A stretch of DNA of 6,642 bases, taken from Verrucomicrobiota bacterium (GTDB lineage Bacteria; Verrucomicrobiota; Verrucomicrobiia; Chthoniobacterales; UBA10450). Each line of letters opens with the position of its first letter. Positions within the stretch are counted from its first letter, which is position 1. The position numbers and the translations under genes are program-made. Under the pieces are notes generated by a model. It did no database searches, had not been told where the DNA came from, and saw nothing but the letters and a program-made list of their open reading frames with translations. Below are positions 1 to 6,332 of this stretch, piece after piece. Location: positions 1 through 6,642 of the forward strand of contig QHPM01000159.1 in assembly GCA_003219095.1 (NCBI GenBank), read 5' to 3'.

Positions 1-1431
1 AGCATTCGCCGCCAAATTTCGGCCAAAGAGCTCGAGGGCATGATCGACAATATCGGACTCCCGGTCTCCGGCATTAACCTGAGCTACAACGACAGTGGCG
101 TGTCCGGGCCCGCCGATGCCGACATCTTAGTTTCACTACTACCCGGACATAAGCCGACGGCCAACTATGTGCGTAACCTGCGTCTTAGTCTTAACCGCGA
201 TTTTCCTGGCATAACCTTCTACTTCCTTCCGGCCGACATCGTAACCGAAACCATTAACTTCGGACTTCCAGCTCCCTACGACGTTCAAGTTGTTGGCCGA
301 GATCAAGCGGCCGATCAAAAAGTCGCGAATGCTATCGCCCAAAAAATTCGTGGCGTTCGCGGTGCCGTAGATGTGCGGGTTCAACAGCCTAACGACTTGC
401 ACCGAGTCATGTTCTCAGTCGATCGAACCAAGGCCATGCAGCTCGGGCTTTCCGAGAGAGATGTGGCCGGCTCAGTCCTGCTTGCTTTGAGCGGTAGTAG
501 TCAGGTGACGCCGACCTACTGGCTCGATCCAGCCACCGGCGTTCAATATCTCGTTAATGTTCGCGTGCCGGAACCTCAAACAACGACGCTCTCCGACCTA
601 AAGTCGACGCCGATTACCGCATCAAAGCCTGGTACGGGTAATGGTCAATTGCTGGAGAACGTCGCCGACGTTTCACGGACCACCAGTCAACCGATTTACT
701 CGCACTACAACGTAATGCCGGTAGTCGATGTCTTCGGCGGCGTAGGCGCAAGAGACCTGGGCGGTGTCCTTGCCGATATCAAACCGATTATTGCAGAAGC
801 CAAAAAAGCAGCGCCGCCCGGCATCGATATCATTCTGCGCGGGCAAGCTTCGACCATGAGCTCAAGCTTCACCGGATTGAGTATCGGAATGCTCATGTCG
901 ATTGCGCTGATTTACCTGCTGCTCGTAGTCAATTTCCAGAGCTGGCTCGATCCATTCATTATTCTGACTGCTCTCACCGGCGCGTTGGCCGGCGTAATTT
1001 GGGGACTTCATATCACAGGCACAACCTTAAGCGTTCCCGCGATGATGGGCGCCATCATGTGCCTTGGCGTCGCCACTGCAAACTCCGTTCTGGTTGTGAC
1101 CTTCGCGCGTAACCACCTCAAGGAAGGAATGGATCCGCTGAAAGCAGCTTGGGAAGCCGGCACCGGCCGTCTGCGCCCAGTAATTATGACGGCAACCGCG
1201 ATGGTGATCGGCATGTTACCAATGGCGCTTGGGCTCGGCGAAGGCGGCGAACAAAATGCGCCACTTGGCCGCGCGGTTATCGGCGGCCTCATCCTCGCCA
1301 CCGTGGCCACGCTATTTTTTGTCCCCGTAGTGTTCAGCCTCTTGCATCGGCAGGCAGTCGTCGCCGCCAAGGCAGAACCTAAAGAAAATCTTCCACTAAC
1401 CGGCCTCGAAAAGGCCATTCCTGCAACCTAA
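1..1431 (+). CDS. RND efflux permease, C-terminal part (5' end outside window)
   Basis: This is an inner-membrane, proton-driven efflux permease of the RND superfamily (AcrB-like). The frame is open from base 1 to the TAA at 1429-1431, giving 476 visible residues. The first ATG in the window (40) is internal, because homology to the downstream permease continues upstream of it. Visible residue 1 aligns with about residue 626 of that 1099-residue protein, so roughly the first 57% is missing. What remains is most of the second periplasmic porter/docking loop (visible residues ~1-290), then TM8-TM12 (~294-450). Conserved marks are the NFQSW segment after TM8, GVATANS in TM10 (visible 356-362), RLRP with Thr397 in TM11, and GEGGEQNAPLGRA before TM12. 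Ala360 occupies the place of AcrB Lys940. In residues 16-101, 50 of 86 match the downstream permease without gaps. The adaptor gene starts 17 bases after the stop, so the two are probably co-transcribed. Family assignment is sure; the substrate is unknown. Confidence 0.95.
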   Translation, partial: SIRRQISAKELEGMIDNIGLPVSGINLSYNDSGVSGPADADILVSLLPGHKPTANYVRNLRLSLNRDFPGITFYFLPADIVTETINFGLPAPYDVQVVGRDQAADQKVANAIAQKIRGVRGAVDVRVQQPNDLHRVMFSVDRTKAMQLGLSERDVAGSVLLALSGSSQVTPTYWLDPATGVQYLVNVRVPEPQTTTLSDLKSTPITASKPGTGNGQLLENVADVSRTTSQPIYSHYNVMPVVDVFGGVGARDLGGVLADIKPIIAEAKKAAPPGIDIILRGQASTMSSSFTGLSIGMLMSIALIYLLLVVNFQSWLDPFIILTALTGALAGVIWGLHITGTTLSVPAMMGAIMCLGVATANSVLVVTFARNHLKEGMDPLKAAWEAGTGRLRPVIMTATAMVIGMLPMALGLGEGGEQNAPLGRAVIGGLILATVATLFFVPVVFSLLHRQAVVAAKAEPKENLPLTGLEKAIPAT

Positions 1432-1448
1432 ACGCATCTCTTATATAT

Positions 1449-2669
1449 ATGAGCACAACTACATATCCCGGCGGCGTCGGCCTCACCGGTGAAAATAAAG
1501 CAGATCCCGTCCGGTCACGGCGACGGTTTCTCCGCGTCATTATTGTCGGCGGCGCACTGCTCCTGATCGCATTGGTCGTGGGGTTCATTCCTCAATGGCG
1601 GCAGCAGCAAACAGCCACGGCTGATACAAACCAGTTGGCGATCCCTACGGTGGGGGTGGTGACACCTACTCTTACTACGCCGAATAGTGGGCTTAACTTA
1701 CCGGCTGAAGTCAAACCATGGCAGGAAGCTTCCATCTTCGCGCGAGCCAATGGGTTCCTCAAAAGCTGGCTCGTAGACATCGGCGCACATGTCGAGAAAG
1801 ACCAGTTACTCGCGGAGATCGACACACCTGATCTTGCCCAACAGCTCGCACAGGCGCGTTCCCAGGCGGCGCTGGCGCAAAAAAGTTTGGAGCAGGCCAA
1901 GAGTACGAACGCCAAATGGCAGGAGCTATTTCATCAAGGCGTCGTCTCAGAGCTCGACTCCGAGAACATGGCCACTTCCCAAGCCACGAACCAGGCCAAT
2001 ACCGAGGCGTTTGCTGCCAATCTTCGATTTCTTGAACAGGAGTTCGCATTCCAACGGGTGACGGCGCCGTTCGCCGGCACGATTACAATTCGCAACGTGA
2101 ACGTGGGAGACCTCATCACCGCAAATAACGCAAGCATGGAAATGTTCCATATCCAACAAAGAGATCCGCTTCGTGTTTATTTCCGCATTCCGCAGCCCGA
2201 GGCGCCTAACATCGCTGTCGGACAAACCTTCGATGTTCAGGTGGGGGCAGAAAGCGCAAAAGCCTATTCGGGAAAGGTGATCTCGACTTCGGAAGCGGTT
2301 TCACCCGATTCCCGAACCATGCTTGTTGAGCTACAAGTGGATAATTCGAAGAATGAGATCCTGCCTGGCAGTTATGCTACGATCCGAATTCCGCATAGCG
2401 CTTTAGGAAAGCTGCTTATTTTGCCTGACAATACCCTCATATTTCGCGGGAAAAATCTGCAGGTTGGGGTGGTCGATGCCAAAGGCGTCGTTGAGCTTCG
2501 GGACGTTAAAGTCGGACGCGACTTCGGAGTCCAGTCCGAAATCCTTAGCGGCGTCGCCGAATCAGACAAAGTCATCGTCAACCCATCGGACTCTCTGGTC
2601 ACTGGAACCACGGTGCGCGTCGCCTCGACCCCCGCTCCTTCACCAACTCCTGCTGTGGCGAAGAAATAA
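1449..2669 (+). CDS. RND periplasmic adaptor subunit (membrane fusion protein, HlyD/AcrA type)
   Basis: This adaptor links an inner-membrane RND permease to an outer-membrane TolC-type channel. It has 406 residues, close to AcrA (397). Layout: a short cytoplasmic N-terminus with an Arg cluster (22-26); one membrane anchor, ~28-47, with no lipobox Cys, so it is membrane-anchored rather than a lipoprotein; the first half of the lipoyl/barrel-sandwich domain, ~84-125; an alpha-helical hairpin, ~126-200, rich in Ala/Gln; the second lipoyl half, with RVTAPFAGTI at 203-212 and NVGDLI at 218-223; a beta-barrel, ~236-312, including LPGSYATI at 305-312; a membrane-proximal domain, ~313-392; and a Pro/Ala-rich tail. 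The hairpin tip has Lys156, Leu160 and Ser167, spaced like the RLS motif that contacts TolC, with Lys for Arg. The ATG follows the upstream permease stop by 17 bases. No Shine-Dalgarno sequence is visible before it, and no other in-frame start lies in the gap, so translation may depend on coupling to the permease. Partner choice is inferred from adjacency. Confidence 0.95.
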   Translation: MSTTTYPGGVGLTGENKADPVRSRRRFLRVIIVGGALLLIALVVGFIPQWRQQQTATADTNQLAIPTVGVVTPTLTTPNSGLNLPAEVKPWQEASIFARANGFLKSWLVDIGAHVEKDQLLAEIDTPDLAQQLAQARSQAALAQKSLEQAKSTNAKWQELFHQGVVSELDSENMATSQATNQANTEAFAANLRFLEQEFAFQRVTAPFAGTITIRNVNVGDLITANNASMEMFHIQQRDPLRVYFRIPQPEAPNIAVGQTFDVQVGAESAKAYSGKVISTSEAVSPDSRTMLVELQVDNSKNEILPGSYATIRIPHSALGKLLILPDNTLIFRGKNLQVGVVDAKGVVELRDVKVGRDFGVQSEILSGVAESDKVIVNPSDSLVTGTTVRVASTPAPSPTPAVAKK

Positions 2670-2710
2670 TATTGGCGCTGATTTCCCTTGCGGTTTTCCG
2701 CTTCCGCTCG

Positions 2711-2734
2711 ACGGCACCTCGAAAGAGGTATCGT
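2711..2734. repeat. Inverted repeat / stem-loop with GAAA tetraloop
   Basis: ACCTC (2716-2720) and GAGGT (2725-2729) pair perfectly around a GAAA loop, which belongs to the stable GNRA tetraloop class. Beyond a C-A mismatch (2715/2730), four further pairs (2711-2714 with 2731-2734, one of them G-U) extend the stem to nine pairs. No T-run follows, so it does not look like a Rho-independent terminator. It lies 42 bases after the stop of the first adaptor. It could be part of an mRNA-stabilising element, a small RNA or a dispersed intergenic repeat; nothing here decides between them. Confidence 0.45.
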
Positions 2735-2748
2735 GGCGCACCTCTCGA

Positions 2749-2768
2749 GTAGGAGCGAAAAATCCTAC
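2749..2768. repeat. Inverted repeat GTAGGA/TCCTAC
   Basis: GTAGGA (2749-2754) and TCCTAC (2763-2768) form a perfect 6-bp stem with an 8-base loop containing five A residues. It follows the GAAA-loop hairpin by 14 bases, and between them lies the palindrome CTCGAG (2744-2749). Read on the minus strand the loop carries five T residues, but these are inside the hairpin rather than after it, so terminator function is not supported on either strand. Two hairpins this close suggest a structured transcript or repeat unit. Confidence 0.4.
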
Positions 2769-2790
2769 CCAAGTGTAATAGAACTTACCT

Positions 2791-2826
2791 GTCCGCGAGC
2801 GATAGCGTTAGGTCACGAAAGCGGAC
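2791..2826. repeat. Inverted repeat GTCCGC/GCGGAC
   Basis: GTCCGC (2791-2796) and GCGGAC (2821-2826) are perfect reverse complements around a 24-base loop. The loop is long, so this may be a stem closing a larger fold, a dyad operator with widely spaced half-sites, or chance. It is the third inverted repeat within about 120 bases of the gap, which is the main reason for listing it. Confidence 0.35.
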
Positions 2827-3032
2827 GTTTCTGGCACGAGATCGATACTGCTTGGGCGCCGCCGCTTTCTCCAACACGATTTTGTAAGCCGGTATCAGCG
2901 ATATGAGCGACGAAGATGAGCAAGATGCGAATTAAGTGGCCGGTGCGACTACGAGAAAGTGAGACCGAAGTCGTTCTGCTACACGATCTTCTAATTACGA
3001 AGGGTTCATTTTCTTACCAAGCATGACACCCC

Positions 3033-6000
3033 ATGTGGATCGTCCGCTTAGCGCTTAGACGCCCCTACACCTTCACGGTGATGGCCATTCTGATCGTGCT
3101 CCTGGGCATCGTCACTGTTACGCGCATGGCTACGGACATTTTTCCCAAGATCGACATCCCGGTCGTGAGTGTGATCTGGAGTTTCCCGGGCGTGGCGCCC
3201 GAGGAAATGGAGAAACGCTTCGTCACCGTTACCGAGCGCGCCATGACCACGACCGTGAACGATATCGAGCATATCGAGTCGCAGAGTTACAATGGTGTCT
3301 CGGTCATTAAAGTCTTCTTCCACGAGGGCGCCAAAGTTGAGGCCGGCGTTGCCCAGATCACATCGATCACCCAGACGCTCTTGCGCATCCTGCCGCCGGG
3401 CACCACACCGCCTCTCATTGTTCAGTACAGCGCCTCAAATGTGCCGATCCTGCAACTTGGCCTAACGAGTAAAACGCTATCGGAACAAGATCTCTACGAC
3501 CTCGGTTTGAATTTCATCCGCACCCAGCTCGCAACCGTGCAAGGCGCGCAAGTACCGCTCCCATACGGCGGCAAGTCGCGCCAGGTCATGGTCGATCTCG
3601 ATCCGCAAAAACTCTTCGGCAAAGGACTTTCGCCCGCGGACGTAAGCGCTGCGCTCAATGCCCAAAATGTCATCCTTCCGGCCGGCACCCAGAAAATCGG
3701 CGACCGCGAATATAATGTGCGGCTGAACTCGAGCCCGCGACTTTTGCAAACGTTGAACGATCTGCCGATCAAACAAGTGAATGGTGCGATGGTTTACATT
3801 CGCGATGTCGCGAATGTCCGGGACGGGTTCGCCGTGCAAACCAACATTGTCGCGCAAAATCGCGTGCGCTCGGCGTTACTTACGGTGTTGAAAAGCGCGA
3901 GCGCGTCTACGCTCGATATCATCACCCGGGTAAAAGCGGCGCTGCCGCGGATCAAGGCGACCTTGCCGCCCGAACTCGATATTACGCAACTGTTCGATCA
4001 ATCGATCTTCGTCCGCGCCGCCATTAACGGCGTTTTGAAGGAAGGCGTGATTGCGGCGTGCCTGACCGCGCTGATGATTCTGCTTTTTCTTGGAAGCTGG
4101 CGCTCGACCCTGGTGGTTGCGACTTCAATTCCATTATCGATCCTGTGCTCCATCATCATCCTCAGCGCGCTCGGGCAAACCATGAACCTGATGACGCTGG
4201 GCGGACTCGCCCTCGCCGTCGGCATTTTGGTGGATGACGCCACGGTCGAGATCGAGAACATCCATCGCAATCTCGCAATGAAGAAGCCGATGGTGCGCGC
4301 CATCCTCGACGGCGCCTCGCAGATTGCGGTGCCGGCGTTCGTCTCCACTCTCTGTATTTGCATCGTTTTCGTGCCGATTTTTTTCCTGAGTGGCACCGCC
4401 AGATTTCTTTTTCAACCACTCGCCATGGCGGTGATCTTCGCCATGCTCGCTTCCTATTTTCTCTCGCGCACGGTCGTTCCGACGATGGTGAGATTTCTTC
4501 TGGGCGGACATCTCGATGAAATCGACACGAGTCTGGCCCACGGATTTGATCAACATGACGGCAGCGAAAAAAAGATCGACAATCCGCATCGCGAAGAAAG
4601 GGCCACGCCCCATCGAAGTGCCCTTGGCCGGTTTTTTGGCTTCCTGAACAGCATCCACGAGAAATTCAATTATGTGTTCGAAAAGCTTCGCGCCCGCTAT
4701 GTGAACGCGCTGCGTTGGTGTCTCGAACATCGTCGCACTGTTTTCGTGGGCATGGGAGCGATGGTGCTCATTTCATTTTGCCTGGTTCCTTTTCTTGGTC
4801 GCGATTTTTTTCCAGCGGTCGATGCCGGCCAATTTCGATTGCATGTCCGCGCCCCGGCCGGTACCCGACTCGAATCAACCCAGGAACGCTTTTTTCAAGT
4901 AGGCCACGCCATTCGCGAAGTCATTCCGCCTGACGAAATCCAGAACGTGCTTGATAATATCGGGCTGCCGACAAGTGGAATTAATCTCGCCTTTGGCGAC
5001 AGTTCGACGATCAGCTCGGCGGATGGTGAGATCCTCGTCGCTCTCAACCCCAATCATAAGCCGACCGCACAATACGTCCGGATCCTGCGCGAGAAATTGC
5101 ATCACGATTTTCCGGACATGGAATTCTTTTTCTCCGCACCGGACATCGTCAGCCAGATTTTGAATTTCGGCATTCCGGCGCCGATTGATATTCAACTGAC
5201 CGGCCGCGACCCGAAAGGGTACGATATTGCCAACCAAATTAAGACGCGCGTCGCGCAAATTCCGGGCGCGGTCGATGTGCATGTGCACCAACTTGTCCAC
5301 GGACCGGACTTGCGCGTGAACGTGGATCGGACAAAGGCCGAACAGATCGGCCTGACCCAAAGCAACGTTGCGCAGACCATGTTGATTTCACTCAGCTCAA
5401 GTGGCCAGACTGCTCCCAATTACTGGCTCAATTTTCAGAACGGTGTGAATTACCAGGTCGCGGTCCAAACGCCGCAATACAAGATGGACACGCTGCAGGA
5501 TTTGAAAAACACCCCGGTCGTCGCGCCGAATTTGCCCAGCCCTGAGTTGCTCGGAAATCTCGCGACGATCGAGCGGCGCGAGTCGCCGGTTATCGTGAAC
5601 CATTACAATGTGCAGCCGGTTTTTGACGTGCTTGCCAATGTCCAAGCCCGCGATCTCGGTGGCGTGGCCGATCAAGTCGCCAAAGTGGTGGACAGTTTCA
5701 AATCGAAATTGCCGCGCGGCACGTTTCTAAGTATGCGCGGGCAAGTCCAGAGTATGAACAGCTCGTTCGCCGGACTCGGTGGCGGTCTCATCTTTGCCAT
5801 CGTGCTGGTTTACTTCCTGATGGTCGTGAATTTCCAATCGTGGACCGACCCGTTCATCATTATCATGGCCTTGCCCGGTGCGCTGTGCGGCATCATCTGG
5901 ATGCTTTTTCTGAGCGGGACAACGCTGAATGTTCCCTCGCTCATGGGCGCGATCATGGCCATCGGCGTGGCCACGGCCAACAGCATTTTGGTTGTGACTT

Positions 6001-6332
6001 TTGCCAACGACGAGCGTTGCGCACACGAAAACAAGAACGCTTTTGACGCCGCGCTCGCGGCTGGTTTTACGCGTTTGCGTCCGGTGATGATGACGGCGCT
6101 GGCGATGATTATCGGAATGTTGCCGATGTCGCTCGGATTGGGCGAGGGCGGCGAACAAAATGCGCCGCTAGGACGGGCTGTCATTGGCGGCTTGCTGGTG
6201 GCGACCGTCACCACGCTATTTTTTGTCCCGGTCGTTTACAGTTTGCTGCGGAAAAAGGAATTCACCTGTGATGAAGATGAAAAGTTTGCGCGCCAGGAGC
6301 ATGGCGAAACGACAAAAGGAGGCGCACAATGA
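3033..6332 (+). CDS. RND efflux permease, complete (HAE-type, AcrB-like)
   Basis: This is the trimeric inner-membrane, proton-driven pump subunit of a tripartite exporter. Its 1099 residues are slightly more than AcrB (1049). It shows the full RND duplication: TM1 ~12-30, first periplasmic loop ~31-335, TM2-TM6 ~336-488, a charged cytoplasmic linker ~491-540, TM7 ~567-587, second periplasmic loop ~590-910, and TM8-TM12 ~911-1073. TM4 has the proton-relay pair Asp401-Asp402 in GILVDDATVEIEN, which is typical of hydrophobe/drug exporters rather than heavy-metal ones. TM11 keeps Arg1014 and Thr1021, equivalent to AcrB Arg971 and Thr978. TM10 reads GVATANS (978-984), so Ala982 replaces AcrB Lys940. 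The ATG at 3033 is the only plausible start: an in-frame TGA lies at 3024-3026, and MWIVRLALRRPYTF is the usual opening of this clade. No Shine-Dalgarno sequence is visible. The gene overlaps the next adaptor by four bases. The family is certain, the substrate unknown, and it is clearly paralogous to the truncated permease at the window start. Confidence 0.97.
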   Translation: MWIVRLALRRPYTFTVMAILIVLLGIVTVTRMATDIFPKIDIPVVSVIWSFPGVAPEEMEKRFVTVTERAMTTTVNDIEHIESQSYNGVSVIKVFFHEGAKVEAGVAQITSITQTLLRILPPGTTPPLIVQYSASNVPILQLGLTSKTLSEQDLYDLGLNFIRTQLATVQGAQVPLPYGGKSRQVMVDLDPQKLFGKGLSPADVSAALNAQNVILPAGTQKIGDREYNVRLNSSPRLLQTLNDLPIKQVNGAMVYIRDVANVRDGFAVQTNIVAQNRVRSALLTVLKSASASTLDIITRVKAALPRIKATLPPELDITQLFDQSIFVRAAINGVLKEGVIAACLTALMILLFLGSWRSTLVVATSIPLSILCSIIILSALGQTMNLMTLGGLALAVGILVDDATVEIENIHRNLAMKKPMVRAILDGASQIAVPAFVSTLCICIVFVPIFFLSGTARFLFQPLAMAVIFAMLASYFLSRTVVPTMVRFLLGGHLDEIDTSLAHGFDQHDGSEKKIDNPHREERATPHRSALGRFFGFLNSIHEKFNYVFEKLRARYVNALRWCLEHRRTVFVGMGAMVLISFCLVPFLGRDFFPAVDAGQFRLHVRAPAGTRLESTQERFFQVGHAIREVIPPDEIQNVLDNIGLPTSGINLAFGDSSTISSADGEILVALNPNHKPTAQYVRILREKLHHDFPDMEFFFSAPDIVSQILNFGIPAPIDIQLTGRDPKGYDIANQIKTRVAQIPGAVDVHVHQLVHGPDLRVNVDRTKAEQIGLTQSNVAQTMLISLSSSGQTAPNYWLNFQNGVNYQVAVQTPQYKMDTLQDLKNTPVVAPNLPSPELLGNLATIERRESPVIVNHYNVQPVFDVLANVQARDLGGVADQVAKVVDSFKSKLPRGTFLSMRGQVQSMNSSFAGLGGGLIFAIVLVYFLMVVNFQSWTDPFIIIMALPGALCGIIWMLFLSGTTLNVPSLMGAIMAIGVATANSILVVTFANDERCAHENKNAFDAALAAGFTRLRPVMMTALAMIIGMLPMSLGLGEGGEQNAPLGRAVIGGLLVATVTTLFFVPVVYSLLRKKEFTCDEDEKFARQEHGETTKGGAQ
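6314..6322 (+). promoter_or_regulatory. Strong Shine-Dalgarno sequence inside the permease 3' end
   Basis: AAAAGGAGG is an almost ideal anti-16S match, placed six bases before the ATG at 6329. It fixes the start of the second adaptor and lies within the last codons of the permease. With the ATGA stop/start overlap, this indicates translational coupling, giving matched synthesis of pump and adaptor. The other two visible gene starts (1449 and 3033) have no comparable site. Confidence 0.85.

Larger units (their letters stand above)
2670..3032. other. 363-base intergenic region between the two efflux modules
   Basis: No protein gene is supported here. The stretch contains several short inverted repeats, listed separately where strong enough. 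A weaker one, GCGG-TTTT-CCGC at 2690-2701, lies just after the first adaptor gene. None of the stems is followed by a T-tract, so no intrinsic terminator can be called. I find no convincing paired -35/-10 boxes. A 72-codon open frame begins at a TTG (2688-2906), but its translation shows no recognisable domain and no ribosome binding site. A 36-codon ATG frame (2916-3026) ends six bases before the next permease start and in the same frame. The region is the natural place for a promoter of the second module, since it is the only long gap in an otherwise tightly packed set of genes. That role is inference from position. Confidence 0.6.

Noticed and set aside
40..1431. A complete short protein starting at the ATG at position 40
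   Set aside because: The frame is open upstream to base 1, and residues encoded at 1-39 align with the downstream permease. The ATG is internal to a gene cut by the window edge.
2690..2701. GCGG-TTTT-CCGC as a terminator after the first adaptor
   Set aside because: The stem is only four pairs and no T-tract follows, so it does not meet the pattern of a Rho-independent terminator.
2464..2778. A 104-codon forward frame overlapping the 3' end of the first adaptor
   Set aside because: Two thirds of it lies in another frame of the well-supported adaptor gene, and the remainder is the intergenic hairpin region. Its composition is rich in Ser, Pro and Arg without domain features.
2688..2906. A 72-codon forward frame starting with TTG in the intergenic gap
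   Set aside because: It has no Shine-Dalgarno sequence, a rare start codon and no recognisable motif, and the inverted repeats run through it. I treat the stretch as non-coding until copies or conservation show otherwise.
2930..3032. A sigma-70 promoter for the second module
   Set aside because: AT-rich patches such as TCTAATTACGA exist, but I could not find a -35 and -10 pair with acceptable spacing, so I do not call a promoter.
4134..4730. A 198-codon open frame on the minus strand inside the complete permease gene
   Set aside because: It lies wholly opposite a strongly conserved RND coding sequence covering TM4 to TM7. Its translation is a low-order mix of Glu, His and Arg with no recognisable domain, as expected from the complement of a GC-rich membrane-protein gene. 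The same applies to the other minus-strand frames in the window.
3033..6332. Heavy-metal (CzcA/CusA-type) RND identity for the permease
   Set aside because: TM4 carries an Asp-Asp pair in an AcrB-like context rather than the heavy-metal exporter pattern, and no metal-binding adaptor or metal-regulator feature is visible. A metal substrate is therefore not supported, although the TM10 motif also differs from AcrB.
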